From: 62-47 sp044463945 | GTDB taxonomy: Bacteria > Pseudomonadota > Alphaproteobacteria > Rhizobiales > Xanthobacteraceae | Length of the DNA stretch: 64,000 nt | NCBI GenBank assembly: GCA_044463945.1 | Contig: JBIQLW010000004.1 | Coordinates: 97,208-161,207 of the forward strand | Direction: 5' to 3' | Part shown: piece after piece, positions 32,802-41,420 of the stretch | Position numbering within the stretch: the first letter of the stretch is position 1 | Layout of the letters: the number at the start of each line of letters is the position of its first letter | Made by a program: the position numbers and the translations under genes | Notes under the pieces: generated by a model | What the model was told of the DNA's origin: nothing | The model's database searches: none | What the model saw: the letters and a program-made list of their open reading frames with translations, nothing else

Positions 32802-33610
32802 TTGAGCCAGTAATTATCGGCGACTGCACGCTGTACAATGCGGATTGCCTGGAGGTGATGGCGGGGCTGGAGCCGGTTTCGCACGTTCTGAGCGACCCGC
32901 CGTATGAGGACGAGTATCAGAACACAAAGGCGCGCATTGAGCGCACTGACGGGCGCGAAGTTAAGGGAAGCAGTTTTGCTGATGCGCTAGGGTTCGAAGG
33001 TATCAGCAGCATTCGCGATCCGTTTTGCTCTGAGATTAAGAGACTTTCAAATGGCTGGGCGATTCTTTTCTGTATTGCTGAGGGGGTTCGCGCATGGCGC
33101 GATGCGCTTCAGAAAGCTGAAGCTAAATACGATACTTGTATTGCCTGGGTTAAGCCCGACGCAAGTCCACGCTTCAACGGGCAGGGACCAGCGCGCGGGT
33201 TTGAGTGCGCTGTTACGGCGTGGTGTGCGCCAGGCTATCGCAAATGGAACGCGGGCGGCAAGCGCGGTGTCTATACCCACCTTACCAACCAACGCGATCG
33301 TGACGGACGCCACCCAACGGAAAAACCCATCCCGCTGATGCGTGAGCTTCTGCAGGATTTCACCAATCCCGGCCAGACCATCCTTGACCCTTTCATGGGT
33401 AGCGGCACGACGGGTGTTGCGTGCGCGAAGATGGGCCGCAGGTTCATCGGCATTGAACTAGACAAAAAGTATTTCGACGTTGCGTGCGAGCGCATTGCGA
33501 AAGCCTATGCGCAGGGAGACATGTTTGTGGAGAAGGAGCGCAAGCCGGAGAAGCCAGCCAGCCTGTTCGCCAACGACAACACTCCTGCGCAAGCTGGTGA
33601 GGCCGCATGA
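32798..33610 (+). CDS. Beta-class DNA methyltransferase (N6A/N4C)
   Basis: 270 residues. Motif IV DPPYEDEY lies near residue 32, and motif I DPFMGSGTTGVACAKMG near residue 195 is followed by FIGIELDKKYFDVA; this order (IV before I) marks the beta class. HPTEKPIPLMRELLQ precedes motif I. An orphan enzyme: no restriction partner is adjacent. It probably protects phage DNA from host restriction. C-terminal FANDNTPAQAGEAA. Confidence 0.9.
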   Translation: MIEPVIIGDCTLYNADCLEVMAGLEPVSHVLSDPPYEDEYQNTKARIERTDGREVKGSSFADALGFEGISSIRDPFCSEIKRLSNGWAILFCIAEGVRAWRDALQKAEAKYDTCIAWVKPDASPRFNGQGPARGFECAVTAWCAPGYRKWNAGGKRGVYTHLTNQRDRDGRHPTEKPIPLMRELLQDFTNPGQTILDPFMGSGTTGVACAKMGRRFIGIELDKKYFDVACERIAKAYAQGDMFVEKERKPEKPASLFANDNTPAQAGEAA

Positions 33611-33981
33611 CCACCACCATCGCAGACGAACTTGTCGGCACCTGCTTCATCTGCAAGCGCCGGCACGACAATTTGGGCTACAGCCCTGACGAGCGGCGCG
33701 CACCTATCAAATGGGTGTGCTGGGAATGCCTCGACGACACGCACAACGGAATCCGATCGAAATTACCAAAGGTCTACCACATGCCTAAACGACAACTGGA
33801 CGACTTCGAGCGGCGCGCTCTGGAAGATGGCGGGAATGCTGGCGGGGAGTACTTGGACAGCATCGGGAAGACGGACCTTGCGGAGTTAGAGCCGCACGAA
33901 TGGTCGCGGTTTCTCGGGCTGGTGATGACGGGTTATGCCGACAGCATGCGGGAGATTGTGAGCAGGGAGGTGCCGTTTTAA
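33607..33981 (+). CDS. DUF6511-like phage protein
   Basis: 124 residues. N-terminal zinc-like cysteines (GTCFICKRRHDNLGY, WVCWECLDDTH), then the helical FERRALEDGGNAGGEYLDSI and KTDLAELEPHEWSRFLGLVM, which match the DUF6511 C-terminal helical unit. It ends TAATG into the next gene. Function unknown. Confidence 0.65.
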   Translation: MTTTIADELVGTCFICKRRHDNLGYSPDERRAPIKWVCWECLDDTHNGIRSKLPKVYHMPKRQLDDFERRALEDGGNAGGEYLDSIGKTDLAELEPHEWSRFLGLVMTGYADSMREIVSREVPF

Positions 33982-34172
33982 TGACGCCGCAAGATGCGCT
34001 AGAGAGCGCAATATCGGACTGGGCGGCGCTGGACCGCAGCATGTACGACGTTGCCGGCATAGGTGAGCACATCATTCGACATATGCGCGAACATTACGGC
34101 TACGTCATCACTAGGCGAGTGCCGCCGTGTAGGGGGTATGAAAGGGACAATGATGCAAGCGGCGAACGATAA
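33981..34172 (+). CDS. Small phage protein
   Basis: 63 residues from the ATG at 33981. MTPQDALESAISDWAALDRS, then IGEHIIRHMREHYGYVIT. Helical, no motif known. Its last part overlaps the 5' end of the cytosine methyltransferase gene. Confidence 0.5.
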   Translation: MTPQDALESAISDWAALDRSMYDVAGIGEHIIRHMREHYGYVITRRVPPCRGYERDNDASGER

Positions 34173-35811
34173 CAGCGCACCAGCTAACGCAGGGGCGCAC
34201 GTAAGCGCGCTGCGCTTCCTGAGCGTATGCTTTGGCATTGAGGCCGCAAGCTGTGCGTGGCCGCAGTGGCAGGCAGTAGCGTTTGCGGAGATCGAGAAGT
34301 TTCCGTCCGCTGTGCTGGCGCACCATTACCCGGATGTGCCGAACCTTGGTGACTTTACAGCCATTAACACCAGCACACTTGGCCGCGTGGACGTTCTGTG
34401 CGGCGGCACGCCTTGTCAGGCATTCAGCGTTGCTGGCTTGCGGCAATCTTTAGACGACGCGCGCGGAAATCTTTCACTGGAATTTGTAAGGCTGGCTCAT
34501 GAACTCGCAGATGGCAATGGACTTCGGAATACAGTCTGGGAAAATGTCCCAGGAGTCCTCTCAACCAAAGACAATGCCTTCGGATGTTTTTTGGCGGGAC
34601 TTGTGGGCGCAACTGATGCCCTACCACCGCCAACCGACGGGCGCGGCAAGAAGAGAAGATGGCCTAACGCAGGTATGGTCGCTGGACCCAAAGGACGTGC
34701 GGCGTGGCGTGTCCTCGACGCTCAATACTTCGGACTGGCCCAACGACGCAAGCGTGTCATCGTTGTCGCAGATTTTGGAAACGGGGCCGATCCCGCAGCG
34801 GTTCTTTTTGAGCCAGAAAGCGTGCGCCGGGATTCTCCGCCGAGCCGAGAAGCGGGGCAAGGAGTTGCCGCCGATGTTGCGCCAAGCCCTACAGCAAGTG
34901 GCCGGGGCGTAGAGCGTACCGGAGACACACGCGGGCAAGATCCGGTGGTGGCTACGTTCCTGCATGTAAACAAAGGGCGTCCCAACGGTAGAAATTCTGC
35001 GCATGAAGAAATGGTGACGCTTGAGACGGAAACCGTGCCAACTCTCACGACTGATGGACACTCACGTTCTGCGGTCGCCTACGCCCCCGAGATCGCGCGT
35101 TGTGTCGCAACGCGCGAAGGTTCGTCGCAGGATTATGAGTCGACGACGATGGTGGCGGTAGGTGTCACCGGCCAGATCAGTCACGCGCTGAAAGCTGAAG
35201 GTGCCGACGCGAGTGAGGATGGTACGGGGCGCGGGACGCCGATTGTTGCAACGAGCTTTGCCAGGCAAAGCTCGTTTGCGGATCAAGGAGCGGAGGAGAT
35301 TTCTGGCACATTGGTCAAGAATCAAATCATGGGGGTTCATATACAGGCCCAAACCGTCGCCCCCCGTGGTCGTGAAGGCGGCGCAACCGCAGAACTAGGT
35401 GGCGAGGTTGCTACCGCTCTGCGCGCGTCCAGTGGTGGCGGGGATAGGCCGCATGTGTTGGCGGCGTGCGGAGAAGTGTGGCCAGCATTACAATCACATG
35501 CGGGGTCGGGCTACTGCACCGGCCAAGAGCAAAATGCAGGAGCGTACCTGTACGGTTCCGCCGTCCGTCGCCTCACGCCCCGCGAATGCGAGCGCCTGAT
35601 GGGCTTCCCTGACGACTACACACGCATTCCCTACCGCAACAAACCGGCTTCGGCTTGTCCCGATGGCCCGCGCTACAAGGCGCTCGGCAATTCTTGGGCC
35701 GTTCCGCTCTTTGCGTGGCTCGGGCAGCGTATCGAGATGTATATGCCAGCCGTTATGCCCATCGCCGCCAACGACAACAACCAGACACAGGTGACCAGCC
35801 TTGCAGCCTAA
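34138..35811 (+). CDS. DNA cytosine-5 methyltransferase, phage type
   Basis: 557 residues from the ATG at 34138 (AGGGGG just upstream); ATGs at 34150 and 34153 with AAGGGA are alternatives. Motif I region LRFLSVCFGIEAASCAW, catalytic PCQ in GGTPCQAFSVAG, ENV in WENVPGV and QRRKRVIVVADF (motif VIII). The C-terminal RRLTPRECERLMGFPDDYTR and KALGNSWAVP give motifs IX-X. A long Thr/Gly-rich insert (about 250-460) replaces the target-recognition region, as in multispecific phage enzymes. NDN peptides occur at both ends. Confidence 0.9.
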   Translation: MKGTMMQAANDNSAPANAGAHVSALRFLSVCFGIEAASCAWPQWQAVAFAEIEKFPSAVLAHHYPDVPNLGDFTAINTSTLGRVDVLCGGTPCQAFSVAGLRQSLDDARGNLSLEFVRLAHELADGNGLRNTVWENVPGVLSTKDNAFGCFLAGLVGATDALPPPTDGRGKKRRWPNAGMVAGPKGRAAWRVLDAQYFGLAQRRKRVIVVADFGNGADPAAVLFEPESVRRDSPPSREAGQGVAADVAPSPTASGRGVERTGDTRGQDPVVATFLHVNKGRPNGRNSAHEEMVTLETETVPTLTTDGHSRSAVAYAPEIARCVATREGSSQDYESTTMVAVGVTGQISHALKAEGADASEDGTGRGTPIVATSFARQSSFADQGAEEISGTLVKNQIMGVHIQAQTVAPRGREGGATAELGGEVATALRASSGGGDRPHVLAACGEVWPALQSHAGSGYCTGQEQNAGAYLYGSAVRRLTPRECERLMGFPDDYTRIPYRNKPASACPDGPRYKALGNSWAVPLFAWLGQRIEMYMPAVMPIAANDNNQTQVTSLAA

Positions 35812-38029
35812 AGACGTAGCTCTCTCATATCTCGACCGCGGTTGGCCGATTTTTCCGTGCAGACACGCGGACGAAACTACCGACAACTTCGACCCGGAAA
35901 CGGGCGAGGTGGAAGTCCTCAAGGTCAAAACGCCTCTTACGGCTAATGGTTTTAAGGCCGCTACGCGATTCAAACATATCATCGAGCGTTGGTGGCGCGA
36001 CTGGCCGGAGGCGATGGTTGGCGTTCCTACGGGCGAGCGCATCCAAGCATGGGTGCTTGATATCGACCCGCGTCATAACGGGCACATTACGCTTGAGCAG
36101 ATGGAGGCTGAATACGGCAATCTACCTGCGACGTTGACTGCAACCACAGCATCTGGCGGCAAGCATTATTATTTCAGGCACATGGCCGGAGTGCGCAACC
36201 GCGGCAATCTGGGTGAAGGCGTGGATGTGCGTGGAGACGGCGGCTACGTCATCGCGCCTGGTAGCGTTACAGCCGCAGGCGGGCGATACGAGTGGGACAA
36301 CGACTTTGAGCCGGTTGACGCCCCTTCCTGGCTCCTAGACCTTGTTGTCCGTCGCACACCAGAACAGCCCGCCATTCGGCATGGCGGCGTTGTAACCAAC
36401 AGCGCGTATGTCAATGCTGCGGTAGACCGCGAGTTGGCTGACCTTGCCAATGAGCCGATGGGCAACCGTAATAACGCCTTGAACGATGCCAGCTTCGCCC
36501 TCGGCCAATTCGTCGGCGCCGGTGCTTTACCCGAATCCGAAGCGCGCGCCTTGCTGCAGGACGTAGCTCGCGGATGGGGGCGCGACTGGGCACGCTGCGC
36601 CAAGACGATCGAGAACGGGCTAGCAGCGGGCATCCGGCAGCCACGCGATATCCCGGCGCCGGATCGTGGCGACAACACGCGCCTGATCGACATTACCAAG
36701 ATGATTGAGAACGGGCTGCGGAAGGCGAGGGAAAGGGATCGGCCAGAAGAACGGCCAAAGGAAGTCAAAGGGGTCGACGATGTGTCAGAAAAACATACAC
36801 AATCTTCTGACATCTCATCGGCCAATCCACCCACCAACGACAACACAGAACGCCCCGCCTTCACAGCCACACCGTTCACCTACAAAGACCCGCGCAAGCT
36901 ACCGCGCCGCGAATTCGCATTCGGAACGCATTACATCCGCAAATTCGTGTCCGTAACCGTATCGCCTGGCGGCCTGGGCAAAACGTCCAACAGCATCGTT
37001 GAAGCGCTTTCCATGGTGTCGGGCAAACCATTGGCTGGCACCAAGCCGCCAACGCGTCTGTCTTGCTGGTTGTTTAATGCCGAAGACCCCCGCGACGAAA
37101 TGGAGCGACGCATCATGGCGGCGTGCCTCCACTACAAGCTCAAGCCGGACGATATCGCTGGACGGCTGTTTCTCGATACCGGGCGCGAGCAGGAACTTGT
37201 CATCATGGAAGAGGACAAGAAGACCGGCCTGAAGATCAATAAGCCGGTCGTCGAGGCCGTCGTGGAGCAAATCCGCGCCAACGATATCGACGTGATGATC
37301 ATCGACCCGTTTGTGTCGACGCACCGCGTCAACGAAAACGACAACGGCGCGATCGACAAGGTAGCCAAGCTGTGGGCGCAAATTGCTGACATGACGAATT
37401 GTGCCGTCGACGTGGTGCATCACCTGCGCAAGATGTCAGACCGCGAGGCTACTGTGGAAGACGCCCGCGGCGCCGTGTCGCTGATTGGCGCGGCGCGTTC
37501 CGTGCGGGTGCTCAACCGCATGACAGAGGATCAGGCTACCAAGGCTGGCTTGGACCCGAACGACAGGTTTAGTTACTTCTGGATCCACCACGGCAAGGCC
37601 AACCTCACCAAACTCGACAACAGCCAGCATTGGCGCAAGATAGAATCCGTGCCACTAGGCAACGGCACGGGGATTTCCAAGCCGCAGGACCATGCAGGCG
37701 TCGTAACAGAGTGGCACTGGCCTTCGAAGGATGAGGTTGCGGCGCAAATCCCGGACGACGTCCTGTCCGAAGTGCTGGTGCGACTAGCCAACCAGAATTG
37801 CCGCGAGAGCGCGCAGTCGGGCGATTGGGCGGGTTATGTCGTGGCGCAGGCCATGGGCGTCCACGTCGAAACAGGCCGCACCATGACGCCGGAGAAGCGC
37901 CGCATCAAGGCGGCCATGGACGCTTGGATCGAGAGCGGCGTACTGGCCTTGGTCGACGAGGATGACCCGCGGCATGTGGGGAGAAAAATCAAGTTTGTGC
38001 GGCCGGGTGAGATGAAGAGGGCGGCTTAA
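35801..38029 (+). CDS. Primase-polymerase/helicase fusion protein
   Basis: 742 residues, starting at TTG 35801 (12-base overlap with the methyltransferase). The N-terminal archaeo-eukaryotic-type Prim-Pol has DxD in LDIDPRH (87-89) and TASGGKHYYF with His122. A helical PriCT-like segment follows (NNALNDASFALGQFVGAGAL). After a linker with NDN, the RepA-like RecA fold ATPase has Walker A SPGGLGKTSN (near 390) and Walker B DVMIIDPFVS. It can prime and unwind the phage origin; last gene of the operon, followed by a terminator. Confidence 0.88.
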   Translation: MQPKDVALSYLDRGWPIFPCRHADETTDNFDPETGEVEVLKVKTPLTANGFKAATRFKHIIERWWRDWPEAMVGVPTGERIQAWVLDIDPRHNGHITLEQMEAEYGNLPATLTATTASGGKHYYFRHMAGVRNRGNLGEGVDVRGDGGYVIAPGSVTAAGGRYEWDNDFEPVDAPSWLLDLVVRRTPEQPAIRHGGVVTNSAYVNAAVDRELADLANEPMGNRNNALNDASFALGQFVGAGALPESEARALLQDVARGWGRDWARCAKTIENGLAAGIRQPRDIPAPDRGDNTRLIDITKMIENGLRKARERDRPEERPKEVKGVDDVSEKHTQSSDISSANPPTNDNTERPAFTATPFTYKDPRKLPRREFAFGTHYIRKFVSVTVSPGGLGKTSNSIVEALSMVSGKPLAGTKPPTRLSCWLFNAEDPRDEMERRIMAACLHYKLKPDDIAGRLFLDTGREQELVIMEEDKKTGLKINKPVVEAVVEQIRANDIDVMIIDPFVSTHRVNENDNGAIDKVAKLWAQIADMTNCAVDVVHHLRKMSDREATVEDARGAVSLIGAARSVRVLNRMTEDQATKAGLDPNDRFSYFWIHHGKANLTKLDNSQHWRKIESVPLGNGTGISKPQDHAGVVTEWHWPSKDEVAAQIPDDVLSEVLVRLANQNCRESAQSGDWAGYVVAQAMGVHVETGRTMTPEKRRIKAAMDAWIESGVLALVDEDDPRHVGRKIKFVRPGEMKRAA

Positions 38030-38033
38030 AGAT

Positions 38034-38062
38034 AAATGGGGCTTCGGCCCCATTTTTTATTG
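38034..38062 (+). terminator. Terminator of the replication operon
   Basis: AAATGGGGC-TTCG-GCCCCATTTTTTATT: an 8-9 bp stem with a UUCG-type tetraloop and six T, directly after the primase gene. Confidence 0.92.
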
Positions 38063-38066
38063 AAAT

Positions 38067-38100
38067 AGGGCTTGACGCCCTAGGGCAGTGCGCCCTATAT
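38067..38100 (+). promoter_or_regulatory. Promoter covered by two adjoining dyads
   Basis: -35 TTGACG (38072-38077), a 17-base spacer and -10 CTATAT (38095-38100). Two 15-base inverted repeats lie back to back: AGGGC-ttgac-GCCCT (38067-38081) and AGGGC-agtgc-GCCCT (38082-38096). They cover the whole promoter and differ from the CI-type operators, so another regulator is expected, perhaps the HTH protein at 38553. Confidence 0.7.
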
Positions 38101-38126
38101 AGGGACATCGGCAACGGAGCAAGCAA

Positions 38127-38312
38127 ATGCAGATCGGCCCCTTCACCGTCCTCCATCACACCGAAACCACCAGCGTATTTAGCTACGTTGTTTTCGTAAC
38201 CCGCACGATGGAACGCGCAATCAACCTCGGTAAGCGTGGCGGGTTCAAGACTTGGGATGAGGCGGTTGAGGCCGCCACCAAGCAGGCAAAATACGGAACT
38301 CAGAATGTCTGA
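38127..38312 (+). CDS. Small phage protein
   Basis: 61 residues, first gene after the dyad promoter; CGGAG precedes the ATG. MQIGPFTVLHHTETTSVFSY then GKRGGFKTWDEAVEAATKQA: a beta-hairpin followed by a helix. No known function. Confidence 0.6.
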   Translation: MQIGPFTVLHHTETTSVFSYVVFVTRTMERAINLGKRGGFKTWDEAVEAATKQAKYGTQNV

Positions 38313-38556
38313 ACAACTCCAATCCATCCGTTGGCACGTCGTCAACAACACGGTGAACAAAGAGATCATTGTTGGGCTGGTAGATGGAGCAATCGACAGT
38401 CACGCGCGCCTTCTCAGATGCATCGACATGGCGATGGGCTGCCTTGACCCAGACAGTTCAAATCCCGATGAGCGCTTAGCTTGGTATCGGCTGTATGATG
38501 CCGAGATGGGCAGAGAGCCGCGCAAGTCGCTGCGCGACTATCCGGTGGAACCGTGA
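38305..38556 (+). CDS. Small phage protein
   Basis: 83 residues from the ATG at 38305, eight-base overlap with the previous gene. MSEQLQSIRWHVVNNTVNKE, later SNPDERLAWYRLYDAEMGRE. Helical; function unknown. GTGA overlap with the HTH gene. Confidence 0.55.
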   Translation: MSEQLQSIRWHVVNNTVNKEIIVGLVDGAIDSHARLLRCIDMAMGCLDPDSSNPDERLAWYRLYDAEMGREPRKSLRDYPVEP

Positions 38557-38756
38557 CCCCCACCCAATACCAAGCCTCCCTCAACCGCCTCGGCCTCTCG
38601 CAGGTCGGGGCGGCTCGGCTTTTTGGGGTGGATCCGCGCACCAGCAGGCGGTGGGTGGCGGGCGATTTGGTAATACCGCGCGCCGTCGCGCTGGCCTTGC
38701 GCCTCATGGTGGCGCATGGCGTGGGGCTGGAGGAGGCCGAAAGGTTGGCCCGATGA
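38553..38756 (+). CDS. Small HTH regulator (GTG start)
   Basis: 67 residues. YQASLNRLGLSQVGAARLFG then VDPRTSRRWVAGDLVIPRAV is an XRE-type helix-turn-helix, close to Cro/transposase-N folds found in phages. Last gene of a three-gene unit starting at the dyad promoter and followed at once by a terminator. Autoregulation through the AGGGC dyads is plausible but not shown. Confidence 0.75.
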   Translation: MTPTQYQASLNRLGLSQVGAARLFGVDPRTSRRWVAGDLVIPRAVALALRLMVAHGVGLEEAERLAR

Positions 38757-38779
38757 CCCGCCGCGAGGCGGGTTTTTCT
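38756..38779 (+). terminator. Terminator after HTH gene
   Basis: ACCCGCC-GCGA-GGCGGGT followed by TTTTCTT; the stem starts at the end of the HTH stop codon. Confidence 0.9.
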
Positions 38780-38803
38780 TGTGCCATATCTGCAACAGCC
38801 ACC

Positions 38804-39055
38804 TTATCCACCTAGGTGTGCAGGTGGGGTGCAAATGACGCATTTCCGACACAATTCGCCTTCTTGGCCACCCTGTTTATCCACCTGCACGTGCCCTGTT
38901 TTTAGGTGGTGTGCAATGCCCACCACGAAGCATAAGAATCCCTGCACACCACCACGTCCCTATCTTTAGATAGGACGTGGGGTGCGGGTGGAGGGATGAG
39001 GTTACGGATATCCACCTCAAACCCGAGGTGTGCGGGTGGAGGTGGTGTGCAAATT
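38804..39055. repeat. Iteron-like region, candidate origin
   Basis: A stretch free of strong coding signal with several families of repeats. GGTGGKGTGCAA-type units occur at 38823-38837, 38905-38918 and 39041-39055, plus an inverted copy at 38943-38953. TTATCCACCT units occur at 38804-38813, 38877-38886 and (one change) 39008-39017; they differ from a DnaA box (TTATCCACA) at one base. A 13-bp hairpin with one bulge is centred at 38,966. This fits an origin or packaging site; I cannot decide which. Confidence 0.55.
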
Positions 39056-39212
39056 CAACCGCCTATACTTTGCCATAATCTGGGCTAGCGACGTTTGCCC
39101 CTCCGCTCGGCGTCGAATCGAGAAGGAAATCGATCACGAGATCGAGTTCATCGGCAAGGTGGCTGAAGACGAGATGACGGACGACGAACTTATTGCGGCC
39201 CTTACCGCGTAA
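39030..39212 (+). CDS. Possible small phage protein (GTG start)
   Basis: 60 residues starting within the repeat region. The second half looks protein-like (RRRIEKEIDHEIEFIGKVAE, DEMTDDELIAALTA), but the first 15 residues are encoded by iteron DNA. A downstream GTG at 39045 could be the true start. Followed by a strong terminator. Function unknown. Confidence 0.4.
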   Translation: MRVEVVCKFNRLYFAIIWASDVCPSARRRIEKEIDHEIEFIGKVAEDEMTDDELIAALTA

Positions 39213-39273
39213 CCCAACCCACCAACCTCCACATTCGCCGTCCTCATGCCCGAGGGCGGCGCTACAGTCACAG

Positions 39274-39308
39274 CCCGCCCCAGATAAAGCTGGGGCGGGT
39301 TTGTTTTT
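39274..39308 (+). terminator. Terminator before the VRR-NUC gene
   Basis: CCCGCCCCAG (39274-39283) pairs with CTGGGGCGGG (39290-39299); loop ATAAAG; then TTTGTTTTT. Confidence 0.92.
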
Positions 39309-39386
39309 GCCGGATGCCCCACCGCCCACGCAAATTATTTCTGCCGCTCCATTTAGCATTTTTCTTTTTTTGGCCCACTAACCTGT

Positions 39387-39857
39387 ATGGGCATCAAGAC
39401 AACCAGACTCAAAAACGGAACCCGCGTCGTGCGGCGCACGGACACGGTGCCAGAATGGCGCATTCAAGCGGCCGCTGTGCGTGCCCTGCGGGCGCTCCCG
39501 GAGTTCGGCAGGCGGTTCACGCTGGCCGCCGACATGGCCGCCCATAAGCGCCGCCCGCAAGACGCCACGATCGCGAAGGCAACCGGGCTCGTGCCGGGCG
39601 AAAGCGACCTTCGTGTGTACCTGGAAGGCGGGCGGCTGGGCCTCATCGAATTCAAGGCTGCGACTGGCCGCCTGTCGCCCGAGCAAAAGGACAGGGGCGC
39701 GTTGTTGGCGCGGCTGGGGTTTGGATACCAGACCGTCGTAAAGGCCACCACGGAGGCCGACGCGGCCGAGCAGGCGGTAGCGTGCGTGATGGGGTGGTTG
39801 GCGGGGAATGATAACCAACAGGGTACAGTTGTGCCCAAGAAAGTAGAGGGAGAATAA
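39387..39857 (+). CDS. VRR-NUC domain nuclease
   Basis: 156 residues. The PD-(D/E)XK core is ESDLRVYLEGGRLGLIEFKA followed by GRLSPEQKDRGALLARLGFG and YQTVVKA, the standard VRR-NUC layout (D, ExK, then SxxQ). Free-standing phage VRR-NUC proteins are thought to act as structure-specific nucleases in replication or packaging. Residues 1-50 are basic. Ends LAGNDNQQGTVVPKK. Confidence 0.85.
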   Translation: MGIKTTRLKNGTRVVRRTDTVPEWRIQAAAVRALRALPEFGRRFTLAADMAAHKRRPQDATIAKATGLVPGESDLRVYLEGGRLGLIEFKAATGRLSPEQKDRGALLARLGFGYQTVVKATTEADAAEQAVACVMGWLAGNDNQQGTVVPKKVEGE

Positions 39858-39858
39858 A

Positions 39859-40125
39859 ATGGGTTTTACAGCAGACAATGCGGCGGAGGCTACTAGGCTG
39901 TTTCGTTATCTGGAGACGGCGCGAAAGGAAATGAGTGCGGTGGGCGACGGCAGGACGGTCGAAGGAGTTTATATCTCGCGTGGATTCGGTAGCGATGGTG
40001 TGGAGGTCGGGAGACACAATGCGCTTTTCCCGGAGATGATGGATATTCTTATTCGAGCGAATAGGGCGCGCATCGATCACATTGAAAACAGGCTTCGCGA
40101 ACTTGGCGCGGACATCCCGGAGTGA
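39859..40125 (+). CDS. Small phage protein
   Basis: 88 residues with GAGGGAG upstream. AAEATRLFRYLETARKEMSA, then PEMMDILIRANRARIDHIEN: helical, ends DIPE. Not recognised. TGATG junction to the next gene. Confidence 0.6.
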   Translation: MGFTADNAAEATRLFRYLETARKEMSAVGDGRTVEGVYISRGFGSDGVEVGRHNALFPEMMDILIRANRARIDHIENRLRELGADIPE

Positions 40126-40493
40126 TGACTATGAACAGACAGACAGAAATCAATCGCGTTCGATTTATGCTTGGCGAACATGCAAATGTCCTCGATAGAG
40201 CCTGCTCCACGATGGAAATAGTGGACGCCGCCAATGCCTCTGGATATCGCGGGAAACAGGACGAGGATTCGGCGTGGGAGTTTTTAAAGCCAAAGATCAA
40301 GGCGGCGGTTGATGCTCTAGAGCGCCTTAAGGAAACTGACTCGAAAACGAGGGCGGCCTTTGATAGGATCCCGCCCATGACAGAAGAAGAATTTAGTGAT
40401 TTTCTTGCCAGTATTGACTGCACCGACGAGCGCGATATCGCTGAGTATCGACGGGAATTCACTCATAACCGTGGATTGGCCATCGCCGCATGA
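40125..40493 (+). CDS. Small phage protein
   Basis: 122 residues from the ATG at 40125 (a second ATG at 40131). Helical and charged: VRFMLGEHANVLDRACSTME, WEFLKPKIKAAVDALERLKE, FSDFLASIDCTDERDIAEYR. No motif recognised. Confidence 0.6.
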   Translation: MTMNRQTEINRVRFMLGEHANVLDRACSTMEIVDAANASGYRGKQDEDSAWEFLKPKIKAAVDALERLKETDSKTRAAFDRIPPMTEEEFSDFLASIDCTDERDIAEYRREFTHNRGLAIAA

Positions 40494-41044
40494 CCAACCT
40501 ATTCCAGCCGCTGCGGGTATTTCGCGCCAAGGGCGACAAGTTCACGCTAAAGGCCCTTTGGCTTTGGATGACTGATTATCACGACGGCGAGCCACAAATG
40601 GCCGTCAACGACAATAACCCAAACGTCAACCCAATGCAGATTGAAACCCGCATCGACGCGGTCAGCGCCGAGAAACTCATTCTGTCTATGGAGGAAGATG
40701 AGAAAGTTAAGCTGGACCCGACGTTCAAGCGGACAACGCCGCCGTATAGTGAGAGCCTGCACGCCGAGCGATTTGAGCGGGTGAAACACGCAAAGAAGTC
40801 TGCACCACCACTTCCGGAATACGTCGACGCAGAGGCTGAGATGGCGCGGTATCTCGACGCCAAGCGAATGCGGGAATGGCTCGGTGCGGATGCTGACGTT
40901 CTGGATATGGCGGTTGAAACCCATACGACGCTGCATGATATCGGACTGCACATAGGGGCGGAGGGTGACCACGCGGCAGTATCGGATGCAGGCGAGCAGG
41001 AAGTGCGTGACGTAGCCAAGGTGTTCTATGACAAGGCTGCGTAA
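40490..41044 (+). CDS. Phage protein of unknown function
   Basis: 184 residues. It starts MTNLFQPLRVFRAKGDKFTL; MAVNDNNPNVNP is found around residue 37, and the acidic helical C-terminal half includes YLDAKRMREWLGADADVLDM. Probably soluble. A hairpin follows the stop. Confidence 0.55.
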   Translation: MTNLFQPLRVFRAKGDKFTLKALWLWMTDYHDGEPQMAVNDNNPNVNPMQIETRIDAVSAEKLILSMEEDEKVKLDPTFKRTTPPYSESLHAERFERVKHAKKSAPPLPEYVDAEAEMARYLDAKRMREWLGADADVLDMAVETHTTLHDIGLHIGAEGDHAAVSDAGEQEVRDVAKVFYDKAA

Positions 41045-41058
41045 ATGCCAGTCATCGT

Positions 41059-41082
41059 AATTGTGGCGGCTTCGCCACAATT
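41059..41082 (+). terminator. Weak terminator hairpin
   Basis: AATTGTGGC-GGCTTC-GCCACAATT followed by only T-TGG. The stem is 9 bp; termination would be partial. A TTGACA occurs at 41086, but I see no matching -10. Confidence 0.5.
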
Positions 41083-41255
41083 TGGTTGACAGTTAAGTAA
41101 GGGACAAAAGTTTTTTGTTTCTCAGACGGGCGGCGTCACGTCGGTCACAACCACACTGGCCTCTTCTGGCCCCTCATTTGCGCCGTTTCAGTACGCTTCG
41201 CCCGTCTATAAATTCCGCTACTGCGCGTGAGCACAGTAGCCACCACCACGGTGCC

Positions 41256-41420
41256 ATGGTCACAGCCCGCAAGCCCATTGAAATTATCCGGGAAGAGTTG
41301 TGGGACCACGACGACCCGGAGACGGCGTCGGAAGATATCGTTGCGGCGCTGGAAGATGCTGGCTGGCATTTCGTGTTTATGCCTTGCGACGCACCGCACA
41401 TGCAGGACCACCCATGCTGA
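41256..41420 (+). CDS. Small acidic phage protein
   Basis: 54 residues from the ATG at 41256: MVTARKPIEIIREELWDHDD then VAALEDAGWHFVFMPCDAPH. The longer frame upstream has atypical composition. Overlaps the following gene by seven bases. Function unknown. Confidence 0.5.
   Translation: MVTARKPIEIIREELWDHDDPETASEDIVAALEDAGWHFVFMPCDAPHMQDHPC

Noticed and set aside
38781..38969. Small plus-strand ORF in the iteron region
   Set aside because: Cys/Pro-rich composition arises from repeats; no ribosome site.
38804..39055. CRISPR array
   Set aside because: Repeats are short, unevenly spaced and partly inverted; no Cas genes.
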